Positions 1 through 6,108 of a DNA stretch of 6,988 nt are shown here, piece after piece. Origin of the DNA: an uncultured Blautia sp. (lineage in GTDB: Bacteria > Bacillota > Clostridia > Lachnospirales > Lachnospiraceae); the NCBI GenBank assembly GCA_900542045.1, contig UQMI01000083.1:1-6988 (forward strand), read 5' to 3'. Both the position numbers and the translations under genes were made by a program. The notes beneath the pieces were generated by a model. That model was not told the origin of the DNA and ran no database searches. It worked only from the letters and a program-made list of their open reading frames with translations. Every line of letters starts with the position of its first letter. Within the stretch, counting starts at the first letter, position 1.

Positions 1-88
1 CTCCTTCCCTGGTGATCCTTTTTCCATTTAATTTTGCCAGCGTACAGATATCTGTCAGCTTTTTCTGAAACGTTTCTACATTTGTCAT
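1..88 (-). CDS. 5' end of an unidentified protein (partial, runs off the left edge)
   Basis: Twenty-nine codons are visible, beginning MTNVETFQKKLTDICTLAKL and continuing with NGKRITREG before the window ends. The start is well supported: an AAGGAG ribosome binding site at 95-100 lies 6 nt upstream of the ATG, and a good promoter (TTGCAC, 17 nt, TATAGT) lies further upstream at 143-171. The peptide looks like a soluble helical N-terminus. The pattern of a helix followed by 'G-K-x-I-T-R-E-G' faintly resembles the N-terminal region 1.1-like domain of sigma-70-related proteins, but 29 residues are too few to name it. It is transcribed divergently from the MATE gene. That the gene is real is fairly sure; its function is unknown. 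Confidence 0.7.
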   Translation of the reverse strand, partial: MTNVETFQKKLTDICTLAKLNGKRITREG

Positions 89-142
89 GCCGTTCTCCTT
101 TTTCCTGAAATCCCTGCGGGACAATTTTTCTTTTTTATCCTT

Positions 143-171
143 ACTATAAATCACCCGGAAAGATTGTGCAA
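143..171 (-). promoter_or_regulatory. Sigma-A-type promoter of the leftward partial gene
   Basis: Read on the minus strand, -35 TTGCAC (171-166), a 17-nt spacer and -10 TATAGT (148-143) form a near-consensus housekeeping promoter. Transcription would start near 136, giving a leader of about 48 nt before the ATG at 88. It is divergent from the MATE promoter 50 bp away. Confidence 0.6.
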
Positions 172-223
172 TTCTTTTATTTCCCGCTGGCCGGCCTCCT
201 GTTTTTTTACTATTTTTCCTCTA

Positions 224-252
224 TCGACAAAAGAATGCCGATATGATATGAT
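224..252 (+). promoter_or_regulatory. Sigma-A-type promoter of the MATE transporter gene
   Basis: -35 TCGACA (224-229), a 17-nt spacer and -10 TATGAT (247-252) match a vegetative promoter with one mismatch in each box. The predicted transcription start is near 259, only about 8 nt before the first arm of the structured leader at 267. The whole fold would therefore be transcribed as the 5' end of the mRNA. Confidence 0.6.
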
Positions 253-266
253 GCAAAAGACGAGCA

Positions 267-337
267 ATCAGCCATTCACCTTTGTACAGGCACAGGAGGA
301 TGGCTGATCTTTTGTGCCTGCTGTCTTACGGCAGCAG
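267..337 (+). ncRNA. Structured 5' leader of the MATE gene, candidate cis-regulatory RNA
   Basis: Three pairings are seen directly. (a) ATCAGCCAT (267-275) pairs with ATGGCTGAT (300-308), 9 bp perfect. (b) CAGGCACA (287-294) pairs with TGTGCCTG (313-320), 8 bp perfect. (c) CTGCTGTC (318-325) pairs with GGCAGCAG (330-337) around a TTAC loop, 8 bp including one T-G wobble. Pairings a and b interleave, because the first arm of b lies in the loop of a. They form either an H-type pseudoknot or two mutually exclusive hairpins. Pairing c shares three bases with b. The element sits between a good promoter and the MATE ribosome binding site, the usual place for a riboswitch or attenuator. I could not match it to a named riboswitch class, and no U-rich terminator follows, so control of translation or RNA stability is more likely than termination. 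Function is inferred; the complementarity is observed. Confidence 0.55.
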
Positions 338-372
338 CAAAACGAATGAATATGGTTTGAGGGGTATGAGAA

Positions 373-1722
373 ATGATGAAAAAGAATGCAACCAACCAGA
401 TTACCGAAGGCATAATCTGGAAACAGCTTCTGCTGTTCTTTTTTCCGATTGTTCTCGGAACGTTTTTCCAGCAGATCTATAACACGGCCGATGCCATTGT
501 GGTAGGCCGGTATGTGGGAAAAGAGGCATTGGCCAGCGTAGGCGGTTCCACCAGCCAGATCATCAACCTGGTCGTGGGATTTTTTGTGGGCCTTTCCTCC
601 GGAGCCACAGTGGTCATTGCCCAGTTCTATGGAGCCAGAGATCAGAAAAACATTAACCGGGCTCTGCACACTGCCATTGCTTTTTCCATTGCCGGAAGCA
701 TTGTAATCACCATTCTGGGACTTTTATTTTCCCCGTTTTTTCTGCAGCTGATGCAGACTCCCCAGAATCTGATGGCCGATTCTACCCTGTATCTGCGCGT
801 TTATTTCGCCGGCATCTTTTTTGTCTTTATCTATAATATTGGTTCTGGTATTCTCCGGGCCACCGGAGATTCCAGACGGCCCCTGTATTTTCTGATCGTC
901 TGCTGTTTCCTGAATATTATCCTGGACGTAGTATTTGTCGTGGGCCTGCATATGGCAGTAGCTGGTGTTGCTCTCGGCACTCTGATTTCCCAGGGTGTCA
1001 GTGCAGTTCTTGTACTGATTGCCCTGTTCCGTTCCAGAGATATTTTTCGGCTGCGGCTGAAAGAACTTCACTTTCATCGGGCTTCTCTGCAGTCACTTCT
1101 GCGCATTGGCATTCCCGCCGGACTGCAGTCCGTTATGTACAATATTTCCAATGTGATCATCCAGGCCTGCCTGAATACCTTCGGCACTGATACTGTTGCC
1201 GCCTGGACCGCCTTCGGAAAAATGGACGCTTTCTACTGGATGGTCTGCAGCGCCTTTGGTATCGCCATTACTACTTTTATCGGGCAGAATTACGGTGCTG
1301 GAAAATACAACCGTATGCGCAAAAGCGTCCGGATCTGTTTTGCCATGGCCATGGGCTCTTCCATCGCCATCAGCGCTGTGCTTCTGATTTTCGGAAGTTA
1401 TATTTTCCAGATTTTCACCGGCGATGCGATCGTGGTGGAAATCGGCATGGAAATGGTCCGGTTCATGGTACCCTTTTATTCCATTTATGTATTTATTGAA
1501 ATTCTCTCCGGCGCTTTGCGGGGTACCGGAAATGTGCTGATCCCCATGTTGATGACCTGCGGCGGGGTCTGTCTGCTGCGGCTGTTCTGGATCATTGTGA
1601 TGCTTCCCATTCACCGGGAGATTATCACGATCATTTTCAGTTATCCGATTTCCTGGTCCATTACTGCGCTTATGTTTATCTTCTACTATCTCCGTGAAAG
1701 CCGGAAATGGCCGAAAGTATAA
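373..1722 (+). CDS. MATE-family multidrug efflux transporter
   Basis: This 449-residue integral membrane protein has the usual MATE length and a profile of about 12 hydrophobic segments in two homologous halves. The first half holds LLLFFFPIVLGTFFQQIYNT (19-38) followed by ADAIVVGRYVG, then SSGATVVIAQFYGARD (75-90) and LRATGDSRRP (161-170). The second half repeats the pattern with FIGQNYGAGK (302-311) and LRGTGN (382-387). Asp40 in the first membrane segment is at the place of the conserved acidic residue used for cation coupling in MATE pumps (family knowledge). Such pumps exchange Na+ or H+ for cationic drugs or metabolites at the cytoplasmic membrane; the substrate cannot be read here. The start is ATG 373 (ATG 376 is also possible), with AGGGG at 360-364 placed 8 nt upstream. 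It is monocistronic, with the structured leader in front. No clear terminator is seen in the 44 nt before the convergent small gene. Confidence 0.93.
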   Translation: MMKKNATNQITEGIIWKQLLLFFFPIVLGTFFQQIYNTADAIVVGRYVGKEALASVGGSTSQIINLVVGFFVGLSSGATVVIAQFYGARDQKNINRALHTAIAFSIAGSIVITILGLLFSPFFLQLMQTPQNLMADSTLYLRVYFAGIFFVFIYNIGSGILRATGDSRRPLYFLIVCCFLNIILDVVFVVGLHMAVAGVALGTLISQGVSAVLVLIALFRSRDIFRLRLKELHFHRASLQSLLRIGIPAGLQSVMYNISNVIIQACLNTFGTDTVAAWTAFGKMDAFYWMVCSAFGIAITTFIGQNYGAGKYNRMRKSVRICFAMAMGSSIAISAVLLIFGSYIFQIFTGDAIVVEIGMEMVRFMVPFYSIYVFIEILSGALRGTGNVLIPMLMTCGGVCLLRLFWIIVMLPIHREIITIIFSYPISWSITALMFIFYYLRESRKWPKV

Positions 1723-1766
1723 CCGCACTGTTCTGCTCATATCCCACATCTATTTTTGTATAATTC

Positions 1767-1889
1767 TTATTCAGGATATTTGCCCTGTGGCCCGGGCTGC
1801 ATGGTAACCCCTGACGCCCACACCGGCACCTGAGAGGTCAGCACGGCAATACCTGTCAAAACTGCTGCAACTGCATATCTGTACTTCAT
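1767..1889 (-). CDS. Small secreted peptide or secreted-protein remnant, 40 aa
   Basis: The translation starts MKYRYAVAAVLTGIAVLTSQ and ends VPVWASGVTMQPGPQGKYPE, then TAA. It has a textbook signal peptide: basic n-region (K2, R4), hydrophobic core at about 6-18, and a VWA-SG cleavage site after residue 25. That leaves a mature peptide of about 15 residues rich in Pro and Gly. Translation signals are excellent: AAGGAGGAG (1903-1895) lies 5 nt before the ATG. The short mature part could mean a genuine small exported peptide, or the front of a larger secreted protein that has lost the rest. No continuation is readable in the other frames of the 44 nt left before the MATE stop. I do not recognise the family. 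It sits just past the terminator of the GTPase-nuclease gene on the same strand. Confidence 0.6.
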   Translation of the reverse strand: MKYRYAVAAVLTGIAVLTSQVPVWASGVTMQPGPQGKYPE

Positions 1890-1937
1890 TGCAACTCCTC
1901 CTTATGATTGTATGTCTTTTGATCCGCGACATGAGGA

Positions 1938-1946
1938 ATTGTAACA
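1938..1946 (-). promoter_or_regulatory. Possible extended -10 promoter for the small secreted peptide
   Basis: On the minus strand TGTTACAAT gives an extended -10 (TGnTACAAT) about 50 nt upstream of the ATG at 1889. No good -35 lies 16-18 nt further up; TTGAAA at 1959-1954 is only 10 nt away. The site is weak but is the best candidate between the upstream terminator and the gene. Confidence 0.3.
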
Positions 1947-1969
1947 CAGCAGTTTTCAAATTCCTACCG

Positions 1970-2013
1970 GAAAACGCCGGCAGTCATAGCACTCTCTGAC
2001 AGCCAGCGTTTTC
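1970..2013 (-). terminator. Hairpin terminator of the GTPase-nuclease gene
   Basis: GAAAACGC (1970-1977) pairs with GCGTTTTC (2006-2013). The stem continues inward through GGC/GCC and GTCA/TGAC with small mismatches around a 10-nt loop. It begins 10 nt beyond the stop codon at 2024. The A/T-rich outer arms supply a four-T tract at the 3' side in either direction, so it may work both ways. Confidence 0.75.
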
Positions 2014-2023
2014 TCTATTTCAT

Positions 2024-4756
2024 TTATTCTGTTTTTCCCAGGCGTACATCTTCCAGATAGTCCGCCAGTTCGTCTTCCACCTCATCAAACAGATAGGTCC
2101 GTGAGCCGCCTTTTCTGGTTCTTGCTTCCATACGGATCTGCTCCTGTACCTGCTCCACTTCTTCCCGGAATTCTCTGGCTGAAAGCCGGCGGCCGCCCTG
2201 TCCGATAATGATCATCTGTTCCAGGCGGTCTGATGTGGCCACCGTTACCTCATGTTTGTCCCCGATGGCATGTACTGTTTTCTCAATATACTGATCCGCC
2301 GTCTCCGCTTCTTTGGTGTACACCACATGGATATTGTGATACCGGGTGACTTCTCCCGGATACCCCTCCAGCTTATAGGCATCAAAGACCAGGATCAGCG
2401 TACACTTTTTATACCCCTGGTAATTGCACAGGATATCCATCAGTTTTGTGCGGGCTCCATCGATATTTTTTTCTGCCAGATCCCGCAGATCCTCCCAGGC
2501 AAAAATAATATTATAGCCGTCCACCAGAAGATATTCTTCCCGTTTTTCTTCTGTTCTGGGTTTTCGGACAGAACCGGCAGAAGACGTTTTGGCGGATGCC
2601 TGTACTCTGCGGACAACCCCTGTGCTCCTCTCTTTTCTGGGGCCATAGATCCGCGTAAAAATTTCTTCCAGCTCTTTTTCCGCGATCCAGGCATCCCGTT
2701 CTTCCTGACGGAAAGATTTCCCCGATGCAGCGGACCGTACGGGCTCCGGCTCTTCCTCCGGTTCCTCCAGCTTGATGCCACTGTCCAGGTGCATGTATTC
2801 CTCTACTTTATCCCAGCTCACCACAAAACCGGCTCCGTGGGAACAGAACACTGAACCGGTGGGGTTTTCCAGATCCCGTTCCGCGTCATATCCAATGGCT
2901 TCCACCACTTCTTCCGTATTATGACATGGCTCATATCCTTTCAGAGAACAGAAGAGTCTTCCCAGGCCTCTGGTATAGGAGATCACTTCAGACTGGTAAT
3001 CCCGCATGCAGGCCACCGGAGCTGTTCCGGTGAGCACTGTCATCTCCCCTTCAGTCAGAGGCTGCTGAAAAGTGCCATGCATTTTCTGGATATCTGACAT
3101 GGCCCGTCCGATCATTTCCCCCGGTACCTCCAGACGGAATTCGTAATAAGGCTCCAGCAGGATTGTCCGGGCTTTCATCAGGCCCTGGCGCACTGCCCGG
3201 TAAGTGGCCTGCCGGAAATCCCCGCCTTCGGTATGTTTTGTGTGGGCCCGTCCCGTCAGAAGTGTGATCCGCATATCCGTCACCACTGAACCGGTAAGAA
3301 CACCGATGTGCTCCCGTTCCTCCAGATGGGTCAGGATCAGACGCTGCCAGTTCCGGTCCAGTACATCCTCGCTGCAGGCAGTGAAATACTCCATTCCGCT
3401 GCCCCTCTCTCCCGGCTCCAGCAGCAAATGCACCTCTGCATAATGCCGCAGCGGTTCAAAATGCCCCACACCTTCCACAGGGCCTGCAATGGTTTCTTTG
3501 TATACAATGTTTCCGGCTCCAAATTCCACTGCCACACCGAACCGTCTGGCGATCAGGCTCTTCAGGATCTCAATCTGTACTTCTCCCATAACCTGGGCAT
3601 GAATCTCCCCCAGTGATTCATTCCAGACAATATGCAGCTGAGGCTCCTCTTCTTCCAGCTGCCGGAGTTTTGTCAACATACCGTGTACATCACATCCAGG
3701 CGGAAGTATGATCTGATAGGTGAGTACCGGCTCCAGCACCGGCATATCCGACTGTTCCTCGATTCCCAGCCCTTGGCCCGGATAGGTCTTCGTCAGTCCT
3801 GTCACTGCACAGATGGATCCTGCTTTTGCCTCCGCTGCCGTTTCATATTTGGCTCCGGAATACAGCCGGATCTGATCCGCCTTCTCTTCCCATATTTCCT
3901 CTGCTCCTTCTGCTGCCTGTCCCCGATTGCTCAGCGGCATTTTTACTTTCAGACTGCCTCCGGTAATCTTCATATAAGTCAGCCGGCTGCCCTGTTCATC
4001 TCTGGCGATCTTAAACACCTTGGCTCCAAATTCCTCCGGATAGACGGACGGAACGGCATACTCCTCGATTCCCCGGAGAAATTCCTCTACTCCCTGCAGC
4101 TTCAGAGCCGATCCAAAATAACAGGGAAATACCTTCCGTTCCCGGATCAGTCCTGCAATTTCCTGCTGCGTCAGCGTTCCATTTTCCAGGTACCGCTCCA
4201 TCGTATTTTCGTCACAGACGGCCACATTTTCCAGGAACTGCTCCGTGTCCTGTCCGGCAGTAAAATCTACGCAGTTGCCCGACAGCCGGCTCTGCAGTTC
4301 TTCCAGCAGCCGTTCTTTGTCCGTTCCCACCTGGTCCATTTTATTGACAAACAAAAAAGTTGGGATCTGATACCGCTTCAGAAGTCTCCACAGGGTCATC
4401 GTGTGGCCCTGCACACCGTCCGCTCCGCTGATCACCAGAATGGCATAGTCCAGCACCTGCAGCGTCCGCTCCATTTCCGCAGAAAAGTCCACATGCCCCG
4501 GCGTATCCAGCAGCGTCACCTGAGTATCCCCCAGCTGCAGCCTGGCCTGTTTGGAAAATATGGTGATCCCGCGGGCCCGCTCCAGTTCAAAGGTATCCAG
4601 GAATGCATCCTGATTGTCCACCCTGCCCAGCTTTCGAATGCTGCCGGTCAGATACAGAATCCCCTCGGACAAAGTGGTCTTTCCGGCGTCCACATGGGCC
4701 AACAGACCCGCACAAATATGTTTGATAGGCTTCGTTTCGTTGGCCTGTCGGCCCAT
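2024..4756 (-). CDS. TetM/EF-G-like ribosomal-protection GTPase fused to a YacP/Rae1-type NYN ribonuclease
   Basis: This protein has 910 residues, against about 640 for TetM. The GTPase motifs are intact: AHVDAGKT (20-27), RGITI (62-66), DTPGH (84-88), NKMDQ (138-142) and GSALK (215-219). They are followed by EF-G/TetM-like domains II to V up to about 660; domain V contains PVACMRDYQSEVISYTRG (580-597) and LKGYEP (605-610). A charged linker (about 661-739) carries WIAEKELEEIFTRIYGPRK (690-708). Residues 740 to about 880 form a NYN domain like YacP/Rae1, with VDGYN (Asp746), VFDAY (Asp792), TADQYIE (Asp821) and ATSDRLEQ (Asp843), the spread of acidic residues expected for a metal-dependent nuclease. 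B. subtilis Rae1 cuts mRNA in the ribosomal A site, and TetM-type GTPases bind beside that site, so the fusion suggests GTPase-driven delivery of a nuclease to ribosomes (inference). Domain IV lacks the TetM tyrosine loop, so tetracycline resistance is doubtful. The start is ATG with AGAGGAGGA (4771-4763) 6 nt upstream. Confidence 0.9.
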   Translation of the reverse strand: MGRQANETKPIKHICAGLLAHVDAGKTTLSEGILYLTGSIRKLGRVDNQDAFLDTFELERARGITIFSKQARLQLGDTQVTLLDTPGHVDFSAEMERTLQVLDYAILVISGADGVQGHTMTLWRLLKRYQIPTFLFVNKMDQVGTDKERLLEELQSRLSGNCVDFTAGQDTEQFLENVAVCDENTMERYLENGTLTQQEIAGLIRERKVFPCYFGSALKLQGVEEFLRGIEEYAVPSVYPEEFGAKVFKIARDEQGSRLTYMKITGGSLKVKMPLSNRGQAAEGAEEIWEEKADQIRLYSGAKYETAAEAKAGSICAVTGLTKTYPGQGLGIEEQSDMPVLEPVLTYQIILPPGCDVHGMLTKLRQLEEEEPQLHIVWNESLGEIHAQVMGEVQIEILKSLIARRFGVAVEFGAGNIVYKETIAGPVEGVGHFEPLRHYAEVHLLLEPGERGSGMEYFTACSEDVLDRNWQRLILTHLEEREHIGVLTGSVVTDMRITLLTGRAHTKHTEGGDFRQATYRAVRQGLMKARTILLEPYYEFRLEVPGEMIGRAMSDIQKMHGTFQQPLTEGEMTVLTGTAPVACMRDYQSEVISYTRGLGRLFCSLKGYEPCHNTEEVVEAIGYDAERDLENPTGSVFCSHGAGFVVSWDKVEEYMHLDSGIKLEEPEEEPEPVRSAASGKSFRQEERDAWIAEKELEEIFTRIYGPRKERSTGVVRRVQASAKTSSAGSVRKPRTEEKREEYLLVDGYNIIFAWEDLRDLAEKNIDGARTKLMDILCNYQGYKKCTLILVFDAYKLEGYPGEVTRYHNIHVVYTKEAETADQYIEKTVHAIGDKHEVTVATSDRLEQMIIIGQGGRRLSAREFREEVEQVQEQIRMEARTRKGGSRTYLFDEVEDELADYLEDVRLGKTE
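2100..2539 (-). other. NYN (YacP/Rae1-like) nuclease domain within the GTPase gene
   Basis: This is the stretch encoding residues 740 to about 886. Its order of features follows the stand-alone YacP/Rae1 protein: a first beta strand ending in LLVDGYN, a helix with GARTKLMDIL, a second strand ILVFDAYK, then the strand and helix around YTKEAETADQYIEK. The strand VTVATSDRLEQ follows, and last comes a helix with LSAREFREEVE. A further 24-30 residues rich in acidic side chains close the protein. It is in frame with the GTPase, with no stop or internal ribosome binding site at the junction, so it is a real fusion and not two overlapping genes. Confidence 0.85.
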
Positions 4757-4762
4757 AAAAAA

Positions 4763-4812
4763 TCCTCCTCTCGTAAAGACATACTATAAATTAGTATATC
4801 ACAAGAGGAGGA
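4763..4812 (-). promoter_or_regulatory. Nested inverted repeats covering the ribosome binding site of the GTPase-nuclease gene
   Basis: On the minus strand TCCTCCTCT (4812-4804) is perfectly complementary to AGAGGAGGA (4771-4763), which contains the Shine-Dalgarno sequence. Inside it a second pair, ATACTA (4797-4792) and TAGTAT (4786-4781), closes a 5-nt loop. A transcript that starts upstream of 4812 could fold so that the ribosome binding site is hidden. One starting at the promoter proposed at 4793-4821 would lack the masking arm. Confidence 0.5.
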
Positions 4813-4821
4813 CAGCGTCGA
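4793..4821 (-). promoter_or_regulatory. Candidate promoter of the GTPase-nuclease gene
   Basis: On the minus strand TCGACG (4821-4816), a 17-nt spacer and TATACT (4798-4793) resemble a sigma-A promoter, and the -35 resembles the TCGACA of the MATE promoter. The start would be near 4786, leaving a leader of about 30 nt. The -10 overlaps the ATACTA/TAGTAT inverted repeat, so that repeat may also be an operator. Confidence 0.45.
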
Positions 4822-4847
4822 GATATAGATTTGAAATCGCCTACAGC

Positions 4848-5741
4848 CTACGGCGTGTTTCCCATAGGGAGCTTTGGATAAATATGTAGGGTAAAGTCTC
4901 CTTCTGGCGTTCGATACATTGTGATTTTCTTCATGACAATTTTCCACAACCGATTTTTTTCTTCTACCGATAGGTGGGGATAACTGTCCAGGATTCGCTG
5001 TGTTGTAGGTATTACCTCTGCTTCAATGCTTTTCGTACTGCTCTTGGATTCCTTCTGCTTCAGCAGGTCATCCTCTGAGGCTTGCAGCTTTCGAAGCTCT
5101 TTCATCAATGTTTCATTGCGTTTTGTGAACATTTCAACGGTATAAACGCCTTTCTCTAAGTATTCGCAAATATTGTCCTGTTGTGTGCGAAGTTGAGCCA
5201 GTTGACCTTGAACAACAGATAAGGCTGTATCAATAGGATCTGTTTGAGGAAGATCATCTGATTTTACCCTGATCGTATATTCTGCCAACCAACTTCTCAT
5301 TGCATCCAAAATCGCTTCCTCTGCAAAATCACATTTGATTGCCCGGCAGTTACACCCCCTGGTTGGGCAGCGATACCAAGGCAATGTACTCTGCTTTTTG
5401 CTAGGGACATTTCGCTTCATAAGCGCACCGCATTTTTCACAGTATAAAATAGAAGCAAAAGGATTAGCCAACTTCCTGTTTGTATTGACCGAAACATGGC
5501 CTCTTTCCCTCTGCTTGGCTCTTACGGCGTCCCACTGTTCTTGAGTAACGATTGGATCATGCAAGCCTTCATATAACTCATAATCGTGAGACTTTACCCG
5601 CTTTTTTACAAGCATACCGTCTTTTACGACACGTTTTGTAGGTTCATGCCGCCAGCGTATCATTCCCAAGTAGACCTCATTGTTCAAAATATTTGCGATT
5701 GAGGTTTGTCCCCATGTGCCAGTGCGAGAAGGAATATGCAT
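4848..5741 (-). pseudogene. Large serine recombinase, C-terminal fragment lacking the catalytic domain
   Basis: The 297 readable codons begin MHIPSRTGTWGQTSIANILN, which is the middle of the 'Recombinase' DNA-binding domain of large serine recombinases (TndX/TnpX/phage-integrase type). Next come the linker to a zinc ribbon with Cys101, Cys104, Cys125 and Cys130, then a Lys/Glu/Gln-rich coiled coil (about 172-235) and a C-terminal tail. Intact relatives have roughly 500-550 residues, with an N-terminal resolvase domain holding the catalytic serine; none of that is encoded in the sequence upstream. An in-frame TAG lies two codons before the first ATG, and AGGAG directly abuts that ATG with no spacing. 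The fragment could not cut DNA. If expressed it might still bind the element ends. Its 3' end lies about 90 bp from the host GTPase gene, as expected for a recombinase near an element end. Confidence 0.85.
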
Positions 5742-5812
5742 CTCCTAAGCTGCTCGTCGTGACGGCGGTTCCTGTTCGCTCGTATGCGGGTTATGTACCT
5801 AAATGACTATTC

Positions 5813-5827
5813 TGTGGCTTCGCCACA
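5813..5827. repeat. Short perfect hairpin of unknown role
   Basis: TGTGGC, loop TTC, GCCACA. No T-run follows on either strand, so it is not an obvious terminator. It could be part of a transfer-origin or leader structure of the element. Confidence 0.4.
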
Positions 5828-6031
5828 CCGTAATAATCAAAAGCAATGCCGTGTATTCAGTTGTCAAAGATCAGAGGAAGAAAAACTCCTTCTTGATAGC
5901 CATGACAAAAATAGGTTGTTTGTCCCCCCTATAACGCGCTTCTTCTGAAAAAAACATGACCAGCAGCTGTATTCTTGGCTTCATTGCTTCATTTGAAATG
6001 CACACAGAGTAAAAACTATGCAAGTCCAATA

Positions 6032-6055
6032 AAATAAGCACTATCGTACTTATTT
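6032..6055. repeat. Inverted repeat AAATAAG/CTTATTT upstream of the XRE gene, possible operator
   Basis: AAATAAG (6032-6038) and CTTATTT (6049-6055) are perfect 7-bp arms around a 10-nt spacer. The spacer region contains GCACTATCGT (6038-6047), which is the reverse complement of the sequence over the XRE start (6115-6124). XRE repressors commonly bind such dyads near their own promoter, so autoregulation is plausible. Confidence 0.4.
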
Positions 6056-6108
6056 GCACCTTTTATAAGGTTCTTCCGGCAGAAAGATGGGCACGATAAA
6101 ATATTATA

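Noticed and set aside
106..135. Possible terminator TCCC-TGC-GGGA followed by a T-rich run
   Set aside because: The stem is only 4 bp and it lies within the leader of the leftward gene, with no upstream plus-strand gene that would need it.
300..482. A possible leader peptide starting ATG 300 (MADLLCLLSYGSSKT...) after AGGAGG
   Set aside because: The AGGAGG abuts the ATG with no spacing and the frame runs far into the MATE gene. The same bases are better explained as arms of the leader RNA, though a regulatory upstream frame is not fully excluded.
1093..1749. A 218-codon open frame on the minus strand across the MATE gene
   Set aside because: It is antisense to a clear membrane transporter and its Asp/His/Gly-rich composition is the usual mirror of hydrophobic codons.
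1771..1959. A 62-codon minus-strand frame in the MATE-GTPase gap
   Set aside because: It overlaps the 40-codon signal-peptide gene in another frame, which alone has the ribosome binding site and a sensible protein.
2024..4756. Calling the gene tet(M) or another named tetracycline-resistance gene
   Set aside because: It is far longer than TetM, has a nuclease domain, and lacks the characteristic domain IV loop. Only the superfamily call is supported.
3632..4789. A 385-codon open frame on the plus strand
   Set aside because: It lies almost wholly antisense to the GTPase gene, has no family features and a Cys/His/Gln/Arg-rich shadow-like composition. It is a by-product of codon bias in the real gene.
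5791..5800. Ten bases TTATGTACCT repeated at 6965-6974
   Set aside because: A shared 10-mer is expected about by chance in a window of this size, and the second copy is simply the ribosome binding site region of the sigma-like gene.
5871..6059. A 62-codon minus-strand frame upstream of the XRE gene
   Set aside because: It starts at a GTG without adequate ribosome binding site spacing, has no recognisable features and covers the region expected to hold the XRE promoter.
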